64,000 nucleotides of DNA, taken from Tenggerimyces flavus. GTDB taxonomy: Bacteria; Actinomycetota; Actinomycetes; Propionibacteriales; Actinopolymorphaceae. The notes below the pieces were generated by a model. It did not search any database and was not told the DNA's origin. It saw only the letters and a list, made by a program, of their open reading frames with translations. Of this stretch, positions 11,397 to 20,248 are shown one piece after another. The stretch spans positions 186,001 through 250,000 of the forward strand of contig NZ_JAFBCM010000001.1 of assembly GCF_016907715.1 (NCBI RefSeq), read 5' to 3'. Each line of letters starts with the position of its first letter. Within the stretch, counting starts at the first letter, position 1. The position numbers were made by a program, and so were the translations under genes.

Positions 11397-12554
11397 ATGA
11401 CCAGCACCACCACTGGCCACGGCCCGACGCCCCTGCGCGAACGAGCGCTCGCCCCCGACCTCGCGCGCGGCGTGATGCTCCTGTTCATCGCGCTGGCGAA
11501 CGCGCACACGTTCCTGATCCGGGAAGCCGAGGTGACCGTACGCGGCTACCCGGTCGAGCACGGATCGCTCGCCGACTCGATCGTCGCGGGGATCCTCACG
11601 CTGTTCGTCGACGCCCGCTCCTACACGCTGTTCGCCGCCCTGTTCGGGTACGGCCTGGTGCAGCTCTACCGGCGCGAGGAGCGCGTCGGCTCGGACTGGC
11701 GCACCGCGCGCAAGCTGCTGCGCCGGCGCGGGTTCTGGATGATCCTGATCGGCCTCCTGCATGCGGTCCTGCTGTTCTACGGCGACATCATCGCCGCGTA
11801 CGGGCTGGTCGCGGTCATCTTCGTCGCGGCAGTGCGCTGGAAGGATCGGACGATCTTCGCGGTGGCGTTGGTCTTTCTCGTGCTCGGCTCGGCGTTCTAC
11901 GGACTCGCCGGCATCCCCCTGACGGACACGGCGACCTCGGCGCTAACGAGCGAGAGCCTGATCTCGGCGGCGCTCGGACGCCTGGAGACGTTCGGTCTGC
12001 TGGCGGTCATCGCGTGGGTGAGCACGGTCTGCGCGTTCCTGCTCGGCGTCTGGGCGGCGCGCCGTCGTGTCCTGGAGGAGCCGGAACGTCACCTCACGCT
12101 GCTGCGGCGGACCGCCGTGTTCGGCATCGGCGCCGCGACGCTCGGCGGCGTGCCGATGATGCTGATGACGACGGGGCTGGTCACCGCCGGCGCGAGCTCG
12201 GGCTACTGGGCGAGCGCGCTGCACGCGGCCACGGGGTACGCCGGCGGGCTCGGGTACGCCAGCGCGATCGCCCTGCTCGCGTTGCGGATCGGCTCCCGGC
12301 GCGGGCCCTTCACGCAGGCCGTCGTGGCGGTGGGGCAGCGGTCGATGACCTGCTACCTCACCCAGTCGGTGGTCTGGGCGGTGCTGTTCCCTGCGTCCAC
12401 GTTGGGCCTGGGCGCCACGCTTGGCGTCGCCGTCACCGCGGTGATCTCGATCGCGACCTGGCTGCTGACCGTCGGGCTGGCCGAGCTGATGCGGCGGCGC
12501 GACCTGCGCGGTCCGTTCGAGGTGCTGCTCCGGCAGCTGACGTACGGCCGCTAG
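11397..12554 (+). CDS. DUF418 (YeiB-like) membrane protein
   Basis: About 385 residues from ATG at 11397; a GTG at 11388 is also possible. The start carries the family motif RALAPDLARGVMLLFIALANAH, followed by about eight to ten membrane segments and the C-terminal DUF418 part with VAVGQRSMTCYLTQSVVW. Members are polytopic inner-membrane proteins, often near transport or lipid genes, with no settled function. The stop codon overlaps that of the convergent TetR gene (CTAG). Confidence 0.85.
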   Translation: MTSTTTGHGPTPLRERALAPDLARGVMLLFIALANAHTFLIREAEVTVRGYPVEHGSLADSIVAGILTLFVDARSYTLFAALFGYGLVQLYRREERVGSDWRTARKLLRRRGFWMILIGLLHAVLLFYGDIIAAYGLVAVIFVAAVRWKDRTIFAVALVFLVLGSAFYGLAGIPLTDTATSALTSESLISAALGRLETFGLLAVIAWVSTVCAFLLGVWAARRRVLEEPERHLTLLRRTAVFGIGAATLGGVPMMLMTTGLVTAGASSGYWASALHAATGYAGGLGYASAIALLALRIGSRRGPFTQAVVAVGQRSMTCYLTQSVVWAVLFPASTLGLGATLGVAVTAVISIATWLLTVGLAELMRRRDLRGPFEVLLRQLTYGR

Positions 12555-13279
12555 GGCCGCAGTCGTTCCAGCCCGTCCAGCAGGACCTTGACCCCGGACT
12601 CGAACCGCAGGCTCACCTTGTCCGAGCCCGCCCCCGCGATCAGCTGGTCCCGTACCGCCACCAGATGCGGGTAGGTGTCCTCGGGCAGGGCGTGGAAGAA
12701 CTCGGCGTACTGCCGCTGCAGGTCTGGAACATCGACGTCCTCGCGCTCATAGATGTGCTGGAACGACCGCTCCAGCATCACCGTCCCGATCACCGTGTCC
12801 AGCAGCACGTTGTGGGCGTGCACCACGACGTCGTCGGGAAAGCCGCTCGTCCGCAGCACCCCGAGGATCCGGTCGGTGAACCGCAACGACCCCGGTCCCA
12901 CGTTCGGCATCCCTGCCGCCAGATCGAACAGGTCGCCGAACTCCAGCATCACCTCCCGGATCCGCTGGCAGATCTCGTGGCAGTCCGCCCGCCAGTCGCC
13001 CGACGGCTCCGGGAGATCGACCGCGACCAGCACCTCGTCGAACGCGAGCGCCACCAGCTCGTCCTTGTTCTGGACGTGCCAGTAGATCGAGGCCGCGCCT
13101 GAACCGAGCTGCGCCGCGAGCTTGCGGATGGACAGGTTGCGCGCGCCGTCGCGGCGGACCAGCTCGAGCGTCGCCTGGACGATCTGCTCCCGGCTCAGCG
13201 AGACCTGCGACGCCTGACGTGGGCGTTCGCGGTCCCGCCACTGCTCCAGGAGCGTCGGGCGCTGTTGCTGCGGAGCCAT
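12551..13279 (-). CDS. TetR-family repressor of the divergent MFS pump
   Basis: 242 residues from ATG at 13279. The HTH lies at about residues 25-70 (SREQIVQATLELVRRDGARN, then SIRKLAAQLGSGAASIYWHV). The C-terminal domain resembles that of tetracycline-repressor class proteins. It is divergent from an MFS drug exporter; the 116-bp spacer holds a 31-bp dyad and a second 11-bp dyad that share GAACACTGT half-sites. The simple model is repression of both genes, lifted when the pump substrate binds. Confidence 0.9.
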   Translation of the reverse strand: MAPQQQRPTLLEQWRDRERPRQASQVSLSREQIVQATLELVRRDGARNLSIRKLAAQLGSGAASIYWHVQNKDELVALAFDEVLVAVDLPEPSGDWRADCHEICQRIREVMLEFGDLFDLAAGMPNVGPGSLRFTDRILGVLRTSGFPDDVVVHAHNVLLDTVIGTVMLERSFQHIYEREDVDVPDLQRQYAEFFHALPEDTYPHLVAVRDQLIAGAGSDKVSLRFESGVKVLLDGLERLRP

Positions 13280-13320
13280 GTGAGCTACCTCTCGCCGGCC
13301 GGCTCGGAAAACAGCCTTGC

Positions 13321-13370
13321 CGAACACTGTACGACCATCGTACGGTGTTCGAGTCACTGGAACACTGTTC
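13321..13370. promoter_or_regulatory. TetR operator region (two dyads)
   Basis: Dyad 1 at 13321-13351 has arms CGAACACTGTACGA and TCGTACGGTGTTCG with a 3-bp centre, matching at 13 of 14 positions. Dyad 2 at 13360-13370 is GAACACTGTTC. Both lie between the divergent TetR and MFS starts and share the same half-site. Confidence 0.75.
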
Positions 13371-13395
13371 GAGTCCTGGTGAGAAGGAGTCTCTC

Positions 13396-14940
13396 ATGTC
13401 GGCCCCGGTTACCGAGTCAGCTGGACATCCGCGCCGCTGGTGGATCCTCGGCGCCCTCTGCCTGACCTTGTTCGTCGTCGTGATCGACAACACCGTCCTG
13501 TCGGTCGCGCTCCCCAGTCTGATGACCGGCCTCGGCGCCTCGACCAGCGACCTGCAGTGGATCGTCTCGGCGTACCCGCTGGTCTTCGCCGGCCTGCTGC
13601 TCACCAGCGGCGCGCTGTCCGACCGGTTCGGGCGGAAGCGTTGGCTGTTGATCGGCGTGGCGCTGTTCGGCGTGGGCTCGGCGGCCGCGGCGTACGCGGG
13701 CTCGGTCGAGCTGCTCGTCGCCGCGCGCGGGTTCATGGCGATCGGCGGCTCGATGATCATGCCGACGACGCTGTCGATCCTCATGCAGGTGTTCCCGCAG
13801 GCGGAGATGCCTCGCGCGATCGCGACGTGGAGCGCGATCGCCGCGCTCGGTGTCGCCGGCGGACCGGTGCTGGGCGGCTTCCTCATCGAGCACTTCTGGT
13901 GGGGTTCGGTGTTCCTGATCAACATTCCGATCGCGGTGGCGAGCCTGATCGCCTGCTCTCGGCTGCTGCCGGAGACGCGTGACCCGGTGAAGCGCCGCGC
14001 GGACGTCGGTGGCTCGTTGCTGTCGATCGTGATGATGTCGTCGTTGGTGTACGCGGTGATCGAGCTGCCCGAGAACGGGTGGACTGCGCCGACGCTGGTG
14101 CCCGCGGGGATCGCGGTGGCCGCGGCGGTGGCGTTCGCGTTCTGGGAGGCGCGACACCCGGAGCCGATGATCGACCTGTCGCTGTTGCGGGTCCGGCGCT
14201 TCGTCGGGTCGGTGACCGTGGGTCTGCTGATCATGTTCGGGATCGCCGGCAGCATCTTCGTTCTGACCCAGCACCTGCAGCTCAACCTCGGCTACACGCC
14301 GCTCGAGGCGGGTCTGGCGATCGTGCCGGAGGCGGTGCTGCTGATGGTCGGCTCGTCGATCTCGCCGCAGCTCATGCGGCGGCTCGGGATCCGCGCGACG
14401 ATCGCGTTGGGGCTCGTGCTCTGCGCCGGCTCGCTGTTCGTCCTGGCCACGGCCGGGGTGGGCGACGGCTACCTGCCGGTCGGCATCGCGCTGGGGCTGC
14501 TCGGCCTGGGCGCGGGCATCGCGAGCCCGCCGGCCTCGCAGACGCTGATGTCGGCGATCCCGGTGGAGCGCGCGGGCATTGGCTCGGCGATGAACAGCAC
14601 GGTCACCGAGGTCGGCAACGCGCTCGGCGTCGCGGTCCTGGGTTCGGTGCTCGCGGCGGTGTACGCCTCGGGTCTTCCGTCCGGCCTGCCGTCCGAGGCG
14701 ACGAAGTCGCTCGGCGCGACGATGGGCGAGGCTCTCCGCCTCGGTGGCCAGGCGGGCGCGGAGCTGCTCGCCGCGGCCCGGGAGGCGTTCACGGGAGCGA
14801 TGTCCGTCACCGTCACGATCGGCGCGATCTTCGTCCTCGCCAGCGCCGTGGTCGGCATGATCCTGCTGCCGAAGCGCCTGCCGGGCATGGAGGCTGCCCC
14901 GCCGGCAGCCGACGACCAGAAGGAGTCCGTCTCCGCCTGA
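13396..14940 (+). CDS. MFS drug exporter, DHA2 (14-TM) family
   Basis: 514 residues from ATG at 13396, preceded by GAGAAGGAG. The N-terminal end shows DNTVLSVALPSLMTGL (DHA2 motif D1), then LSDRFGRKRWLLIG (motif A) and AALGVAGGPVLGGFL (antiporter motif C). Length and hydrophobicity fit 14 membrane segments as in EmrB/QacA. It should expel drugs or toxic metabolites by proton antiport. It is controlled by the divergent TetR, and its transcript probably stops at the 48-bp palindrome just downstream. Confidence 0.92.
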   Translation: MSAPVTESAGHPRRWWILGALCLTLFVVVIDNTVLSVALPSLMTGLGASTSDLQWIVSAYPLVFAGLLLTSGALSDRFGRKRWLLIGVALFGVGSAAAAYAGSVELLVAARGFMAIGGSMIMPTTLSILMQVFPQAEMPRAIATWSAIAALGVAGGPVLGGFLIEHFWWGSVFLINIPIAVASLIACSRLLPETRDPVKRRADVGGSLLSIVMMSSLVYAVIELPENGWTAPTLVPAGIAVAAAVAFAFWEARHPEPMIDLSLLRVRRFVGSVTVGLLIMFGIAGSIFVLTQHLQLNLGYTPLEAGLAIVPEAVLLMVGSSISPQLMRRLGIRATIALGLVLCAGSLFVLATAGVGDGYLPVGIALGLLGLGAGIASPPASQTLMSAIPVERAGIGSAMNSTVTEVGNALGVAVLGSVLAAVYASGLPSGLPSEATKSLGATMGEALRLGGQAGAELLAAAREAFTGAMSVTVTIGAIFVLASAVVGMILLPKRLPGMEAAPPAADDQKESVSA

Positions 14941-14951
14941 CCGTCCTCGTG

Positions 14952-14999
14952 CAGCTGTTGTACAACGCGTGTTTTAAAACACGTGTTGTACAACAGCTG
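14952..14999. terminator. 48-bp near-perfect palindrome, bidirectional terminator
   Basis: Two 24-bp arms meet without spacer and differ at one position, which is a G:T pair in RNA. Each arm holds its own small dyad GTTGTACAAC, and the centre is GTTTTAAAAC. It lies exactly in the 61-bp gap between convergent genes (MFS ending 14940 and GNAT ending 15002), as a two-way terminator would. Confidence 0.7.
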
Positions 15000-15001
15000 T
15001 T

Positions 15002-15979
15002 TCACTTCATCGGCCTTGCGTAGTTGGCGAACGAGCGTAGCACGACGAAGCCGAGCCGTTCGTACAGGCCGAGCGCGCCGGTGGGGTTCTCCGCATCCAC
15101 ACCCAGCCCCACCCGCCGGTAGCCGGCCTCGGCTGCCGCCGTCAACACCTGCGCCAGCAGGGCACGCGCGACGCCGCGGCCGCGGTACGGGCGCTGCGTT
15201 CCCACCTGTCCGATCCACAGCTCGCGGACGCCGGTCGCCTCGGCCTCAGCGGCGTGCTCGTAGCTCAACACGTACCCAGCCACCTGGTCGCCATCGAGGG
15301 CGAGCCGGCACAACGGCGCCCGGAACGAGCGGGAGCCGCTCACCCACGTCCGCCAGTCCTCGGCGTCGCGCGGCCGCGAGCCCCAGTGATCGCGGAACGC
15401 CTCGTTGTGCGCGACCCGCGTCGCCTCGTCCCACCGAGCGTCGAACGCGCTGACCATCAGCCCGGCCGGCGGTTCGGCGATCGGGACGGGCTGCGTCAGA
15501 TCGCGCTTCAGGTTGGAGAAGTACCGGGAGGGAGCGAACCCCGCATCGACGTAGAGAGCCGCCGCACCGGCGTTCTCACTGTTCGCCCCGGCCATGCAGG
15601 CACCGGGCACGTCCGGGTTGTGCTCGGCGTGCGCGGCGGTGGCCCGAGCGCAGCTCCACTCCAGCAGTCGGCGGCCCAAGCCGCGCCGCCGCCAGTCGGG
15701 GTCGATCCGGCCCTCCATCCAGACCCGGTCGACCTCGACGGCGCCGGGCCTCGTCGAGACTTTGGCGTACCCGACCATCCGTTCGCCGTCCCAAAGCCCC
15801 AGCGTGTCGAGCGCCGGATCGAGCTTCGAATCCGCCAGTTCCTCGAGCAGATCGTCCGCGTCGTAGTTCTCGCCCTCGTCGTCGACCCGCTCGACCGCCT
15901 GCAACAGCGCGACCCAGGCGTCGACGTCGCCCTTGTCGATCGCCCGGGCGACGATCCCGGTCGGCCAGGCAGCGGCCAT
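15002..15979 (-). CDS. Double-GNAT-domain acetyltransferase, paralogue 1
   Basis: 325 residues from ATG at 15979, which shares its A with the stop of the preceding paralogue (TGATG). Two GNAT domains are stacked: the first with IDPDWRRRGLGRRLLEWSCA, the second with VGTQRPYRGRGVARALLAQV and the closing block GVDAENPTGALGLYERLGFV. The second acetyl-CoA loop is the canonical one. The layout is that of mycothiol synthase-like bi-GNAT proteins, but it lacks clear MshD identity. It is the last of three tandem copies; substrate unknown. Confidence 0.85.
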   Translation of the reverse strand: MAAAWPTGIVARAIDKGDVDAWVALLQAVERVDDEGENYDADDLLEELADSKLDPALDTLGLWDGERMVGYAKVSTRPGAVEVDRVWMEGRIDPDWRRRGLGRRLLEWSCARATAAHAEHNPDVPGACMAGANSENAGAAALYVDAGFAPSRYFSNLKRDLTQPVPIAEPPAGLMVSAFDARWDEATRVAHNEAFRDHWGSRPRDAEDWRTWVSGSRSFRAPLCRLALDGDQVAGYVLSYEHAAEAEATGVRELWIGQVGTQRPYRGRGVARALLAQVLTAAAEAGYRRVGLGVDAENPTGALGLYERLGFVVLRSFANYARPMK

Positions 15980-16926
15980 CACATCTCCAGGGAGTAGTTC
16001 GCGGTCTTTCGCCTCGCCACGAAGCCGATCCGCTCGTACAGGCCGAGCGCGCCGGTGGCGTTCTCCGCGTCCACGCCCAGCGTGGCGACGGCATAGCCGT
16101 CGACGGCGGCCGCTGTGAGCACGCGGGAGACGAGGGCGTTCGCCAGCCCGCGGCCGCGGTGGGAGCGTCGGGTGCCCACGAAACCGACATGCAGCTCGCC
16201 TTCTCCGTGGTCGTACCCGAGGACGTACGCCACCACCTGGTCGCCGTCGAGGGCGAGCTGGGACATCGGGCCGCGGAACGTACGCGAGCCCGTCACCGAC
16301 GCGCGCCAGTCCTGCTCCGTACGTTCGCGGCTCCCCCAGTGATCGCGGAACGCCTCGTTGTGCGCCATCCGCGTGGCCTCGTCGTACGCGGGATCGAACG
16401 TCACGACCCGCAGTCCCTCTGGCACCGGCGCCGGCGGAATCTCCAGCGACAGTTGGCGTTCCATGCCGAAGTAGCACCGCGCGAGCGCGAAGCCCGCACC
16501 GGTGAACAGGGCGGACGCGCTCTCGTTCGTCGCGTTGCACCGACCCTGGAACTTGCCCGGGACACCCGGGTGGCGCTCCGCGTGCGCTACCCGAGCCCGC
16601 GCACAGCCCCACTCCAGCAGCAACCGACCCAAGCCGCGGCGACGCCAAGACGGATGGATCCGGCCGTCGATCCACACCCGGTCGACGTCGACCACTCCCG
16701 GCCGAGACCACACCTTGGCGCACCCGACCATGCGCCCGCCGTCCCACAGGCCCAGCGTGTCGAGCGCCAAGTCGAGGTACGGCGTGTCCAACTCCTCGAT
16801 CAGGTGGTCGGCGTCGAAGCTCGTCCCGTGGTGGTCGACGGCCTCGGCAGCAGCCAGCAGCACCGCCAAGGCGTCGACGTCGGACTTCGCGAGCGGCCGC
16901 GCGACGATCCCGGCCGGCCAGCGCAT
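15979..16926 (-). CDS. Double-GNAT-domain acetyltransferase, paralogue 2
   Basis: 315 residues from ATG at 16926. Same two-domain plan as its neighbours: IHPSWRRRGLGRLLLEWGCA in the first half and VGTRRSHRGRGLANALVSRV with GVDAENATGALGLYERIGFV in the second. It starts 5 bp after the upstream paralogue's stop and overlaps the next by one base, so the three genes form one operon. Divergence between copies is moderate and spread out, implying an old duplication. Confidence 0.85.
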   Translation of the reverse strand: MRWPAGIVARPLAKSDVDALAVLLAAAEAVDHHGTSFDADHLIEELDTPYLDLALDTLGLWDGGRMVGCAKVWSRPGVVDVDRVWIDGRIHPSWRRRGLGRLLLEWGCARARVAHAERHPGVPGKFQGRCNATNESASALFTGAGFALARCYFGMERQLSLEIPPAPVPEGLRVVTFDPAYDEATRMAHNEAFRDHWGSRERTEQDWRASVTGSRTFRGPMSQLALDGDQVVAYVLGYDHGEGELHVGFVGTRRSHRGRGLANALVSRVLTAAAVDGYAVATLGVDAENATGALGLYERIGFVARRKTANYSLEM

Positions 16927-16930
16927 CGAC

Positions 16931-17914
16931 TCAGGCCATCGGCTTGTTGTACGACACGAACTTCCGCCTGACGACGAAACCGAGCCGCTCGTACAGCCCG
17001 AGCGCACCGGTCGGGTTCTCCGCGTCGACGCCGAGCGACGCGCGCTCGTAGCCGTCGGCCTTGGCCGCGGCGAGCGCGCTGGCCAGCACCGTTCGGGCGA
17101 GGCCGCGGCCGCGATACTCGCGGAGCGTGCCCACCTGCCCGACGTACAGCTCGCGGATCCCGGTCGCCTCGGTGTCCGCGACGTACTCGTGCCCGAGCGC
17201 GTACGAAGCCACCACGTCACCGTCCAGCAGCAGCCACGACATCGGACCACGGAAGGCCCGCGCCTCGGTCACCCACCGCTTCCAGAACTCCGAGTCGCGC
17301 GGGTTCGAGCCCCAGTGGTCCAGGAACGCCGTGTTGTGCGCCACCCGCGTGGCCTCGTCCCACTTCGGATCGAACGCAACGAGTTGCAACCCGTCGGGCT
17401 CGGTCACCGCGGGGATCGGCTGGGCGAGATCGCACTCCATGCTGAAGAAGTACCGCGCCGGAGTCATCCCGAAGTCGGCCGCCAGCTCCGCGATCCCCGG
17501 CGTGTTGACGTTCCCGCCGATTTGGAGCACGCCCGGCACGTCCGGGTTGCGCGCGAGATGCAACACCTGGGCGCGCTCGGCGCCCCACGACACGAGCCGT
17601 CGGCCCAGTCCGCGGCGCCGCCAGGACGGATGGACGAAACCGCCGATCGACACCCGGTCCGTCTCGACAGCGCCGGGGTGACAGTTGACGATGGCCGAAC
17701 CCACGATCTGGTCGCCGGACCACAGCGCGAGGGTGTCGGCCGCCAGGTCCAGGTCGGGATCGGCCAGCTCCTCGAGCAGGTCGTCGGCGTCGTAGTTCTC
17801 GCCGTTGTCCTCGGCCTCTTCGACCGCCGCGTACAGGACGGCCAACGCGTCCACGTCGCCCTTGTCGATCGGCCGCGCGACGACTCCCGCCGGCCAGCCC
17901 CCAGCTTCGCTCAT
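16931..17914 (-). CDS. Double-GNAT-domain acetyltransferase, paralogue 3 (operon lead)
   Basis: 327 residues from ATG at 17914; the frame continues upstream without family resemblance. First GNAT domain with VHPSWRRRGLGRRLVSWGAE, second with VGTLREYRGRGLARTVLASA and GVDAENPTGALGLYERLGFV. First gene of the three-copy operon and divergent from the PadR gene; 49 bp separate its start from the PadR -35 box. Confidence 0.85.
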   Translation of the reverse strand: MSEAGGWPAGVVARPIDKGDVDALAVLYAAVEEAEDNGENYDADDLLEELADPDLDLAADTLALWSGDQIVGSAIVNCHPGAVETDRVSIGGFVHPSWRRRGLGRRLVSWGAERAQVLHLARNPDVPGVLQIGGNVNTPGIAELAADFGMTPARYFFSMECDLAQPIPAVTEPDGLQLVAFDPKWDEATRVAHNTAFLDHWGSNPRDSEFWKRWVTEARAFRGPMSWLLLDGDVVASYALGHEYVADTEATGIRELYVGQVGTLREYRGRGLARTVLASALAAAKADGYERASLGVDAENPTGALGLYERLGFVVRRKFVSYNKPMA

Positions 17915-17962
17915 CCGCACAAGGTACGGCCCGGGTGGAGCTGGAAGCACCCGATTTAGGGG

Positions 17963-18003
17963 TTGGCACTGTCGTACGGCCTGCCTATACTCCACGTGGA
18001 GTA
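17963..18003 (+). promoter_or_regulatory. PadR promoter with overlapping operator
   Basis: -35 TTGGCA at 17963-17968 and -10 TATACT at 17986-17991 are separated by 17 bp, a near-consensus vegetative promoter. The -10 box overlaps a 16-bp perfect palindrome TACTCCACGTGGAGTA at 17988-18003, 30 bp upstream of the PadR start. This is the expected place for self-repression by the PadR protein. Confidence 0.75.
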
Positions 18004-18033
18004 ATTCGTACGGACTATCCAGCGAGGAGCACC

Positions 18034-18624
18034 ATGCCGACCCGCGCGCAGGTCACGCCGCTCGCGCTCGCCGTGCTCGAGCTGCTGCACGAGCGACCCC
18101 GGCATCCGTACGACATGCAACAAGTGATGCGCACCAGGCACACCGACCGGCTGGTCAAGCTCAAGGCCGGCTCGCTCTACCACACCGTCGAGCGGCTGGA
18201 GCGGCTCGGCTTGGTCGAGGTCAGCGAAACCGAACGGTCCGGCCGGCGCCCCGAACGCCGCGTCTACGCGATCACCCCGGACGGCCGCACGCTGTACCGC
18301 GAGTACGTCACCGACATGCTCGCGACCGTCGCCGAGGAGTACCCCGAGTACCCGCTCGCGATCTCCCTCGCCCACGCGTTCGAGGGCGAGACCGTACGCG
18401 CCGAGCTGCAACACCGCCGCGACGAGCTCCAGCAACAGATCACCGAACTCTCCGAAGCCAACGACCGCCTCGAGCGGATGGAACTGCCCCGCAGGTACTG
18501 GCTCGACATCGACTACCTCAGAACCATGAAGCGGGCCGAGCTCGCCTGGACCGACCGGCTCATCGGCGAGCTCGCGTCCCAGCGCATCGACTGGCCCGCA
18601 CCGGGCACGAAGGAATCTCAATGA
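18034..18624 (+). CDS. PadR-family transcriptional regulator
   Basis: 196 residues from ATG at 18034 with GCGAGGAG upstream. N-terminal winged helix: LALAVLELLHERPRHPYDMQ, then LKAGSLYHTVERLERLGLVE and the wing GRRPERRVYAITPDG. The C-terminal half is helical (Vir_act_alpha_C-like) for dimerisation. It overlaps the MFS gene by ATGA, so the two are co-translated, and it probably represses its own promoter. Confidence 0.92.
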   Translation: MPTRAQVTPLALAVLELLHERPRHPYDMQQVMRTRHTDRLVKLKAGSLYHTVERLERLGLVEVSETERSGRRPERRVYAITPDGRTLYREYVTDMLATVAEEYPEYPLAISLAHAFEGETVRAELQHRRDELQQQITELSEANDRLERMELPRRYWLDIDYLRTMKRAELAWTDRLIGELASQRIDWPAPGTKESQ

Positions 18625-20240
18625 TCGACACCCCCCGCCCGTGGGCAGCGTTAGGAGCGCTGTGCATCGGCTTCTTCATGATCATGGTGGACACGACGAT
18701 CGTGAACGTCGCGATCCCCGCCATGTTGACCGGACTCAATGCGACCCTCACCGACATCATCTGGGTCAACAGCGTGTACCTCTTGACGTTCGCGGTCCCG
18801 CTGCTGCTCACTGGCCGGCTCGGTGACCGGTTCGGGCCGAAGCGGATGTTCGTCGCCGGACTGGTGATCTTCACCGCGGCGTCGGCGCTGTGCGGTCTCG
18901 CCGACTCGGCCGCGTTCCTGATCGGCGCCCGCGCCGTGCAGGGCCTGGGCGCGGCGATGATGACGCCGCAGACGATGGCGTTCATCACCCGGCTGTTCCC
19001 GCCGAGCAAGCGCGGCGCGCCGATGGGCCTGTGGGGCGGCGTCGCCGGCATCGCGGCGATCGTCGGCCCGCTGCTCGGCGGCGTGCTCGTCGAGACGCTC
19101 GGCTGGGAGTGGATCTTCTGGGTGAACGTGCCGATCGGCGTCATCGGCCTCGTGCTCGCGGTCTGGCTGGTGCCGGACTGGCGGCCTGGGCACAGCCACA
19201 GCTTCGATCCTCTCGGCATTTTCCTCAGTGGGGCTGGGCTGTTCGCGATCGTGTTCGGCCTGCAGGAGGGGCAGCGGTACGAGTGGGGTGCGATCGGGCC
19301 GATCTCGATCCCCGTACTGATCGGCCTCGGCGTCGTCCTGCTCGGGCTGTTCGTCTGGTGGCAGTTCCGGAACAAGAACGAGCCGCTGCTGCCGATGAAG
19401 CTGTTCGACAACTGGAACTTCTCGATGGGCACGCTCGGCACGATGGCGATCGGGTTCGCGATCACCGGCATGTTCCTGCCGTTGGTGATCTACATCCAGT
19501 CGGTGCTGGGCTTCTCAGCTTTGGAGTCGGGCTTGCTGACCGCGCCGATGTCGTTGGTGTCGGGCGTGGTGGCTCCGTTCGCCGGGCGGCTGTCGGACCG
19601 GGTGAACGCGAAGTGGGTCGTGGCGTTCGGCTTCCTCGCCCTGGCGGCGGGGACGGCGATCATCGCGGCGCAGGCGCAGCCGACGACGAACGCGTGGACG
19701 TTGGTGCCGGCGCTTCTCGTGTGTGGGTTGGGGATCGGGCTGGTGTTCTCGCCGCTGACGAACCTGACGACGCACAGCCTGGACCCGCGGTTGATCGGTG
19801 CGGGGTCGGGTGTCTACAACACTTCCCGCCAGGTCGGCGGCGTGATCGGTGCCGCCGCCGTGGGTGTGATGCTGCAGGCGCGGCTGTCGGTGGAGCTGCC
19901 CTTGCAGGCACGTTCGGTGGCGGGTCAACTGCCGCCGGAGTTCCGTCAACCGTTCGTCGACGGCTTCGAGCAGGCGGCCAAGGGGTCGGCGGAGTTCAGC
20001 AGCGGAACGTCGTTCCCGGTGCCCGCCGGCGTACCAGCGGAGGTGGCGGATCGCCTGCAGTCGTTGGGGCACGAGGTGTTCACCCACGCGTTCACCGGCG
20101 CCGCCAAGGCCAGCCTGCTGCTCCCGATCGCGGCCATGCTCCTCGGCATCGTCGCCATGATCGCCGCCCGCCGCGCCACCACCCCGCCGCCACCCGGCGA
20201 CACCCCGCGGGAACCCGCCAGCGCCACCTCGCACCCCTGA
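18621..20240 (+). CDS. MFS drug exporter, DHA2 (14-TM) family
   Basis: 539 residues from ATG at 18621, inside the PadR stop. Motif DTTIVNVAIPAMLTGL, motif A LTGRLGDRFGPKRMFVAG, and motif C IAAIVGPLLGGVLVE are clear, with 14 hydrophobic segments. Same family as the pump at 13396 but not a recent copy. PadR-MFS operons usually give inducible multidrug or phenolic resistance; the inducer here is unknown. The gene ends shortly before a set of inverted GC-rich repeats. Confidence 0.92.
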   Translation: MIDTPRPWAALGALCIGFFMIMVDTTIVNVAIPAMLTGLNATLTDIIWVNSVYLLTFAVPLLLTGRLGDRFGPKRMFVAGLVIFTAASALCGLADSAAFLIGARAVQGLGAAMMTPQTMAFITRLFPPSKRGAPMGLWGGVAGIAAIVGPLLGGVLVETLGWEWIFWVNVPIGVIGLVLAVWLVPDWRPGHSHSFDPLGIFLSGAGLFAIVFGLQEGQRYEWGAIGPISIPVLIGLGVVLLGLFVWWQFRNKNEPLLPMKLFDNWNFSMGTLGTMAIGFAITGMFLPLVIYIQSVLGFSALESGLLTAPMSLVSGVVAPFAGRLSDRVNAKWVVAFGFLALAAGTAIIAAQAQPTTNAWTLVPALLVCGLGIGLVFSPLTNLTTHSLDPRLIGAGSGVYNTSRQVGGVIGAAAVGVMLQARLSVELPLQARSVAGQLPPEFRQPFVDGFEQAAKGSAEFSSGTSFPVPAGVPAEVADRLQSLGHEVFTHAFTGAAKASLLLPIAAMLLGIVAMIAARRATTPPPPGDTPREPASATSHP

Positions 20241-20248
20241 CCGCAGAC

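Noticed and set aside
15979-17250. Longer versions of the GNAT proteins reading upstream through neighbouring genes
   Set aside because: Extra N-terminal parts are frame-shifted shadows of the upstream paralogue; internal ATGs give lengths shared by all three.
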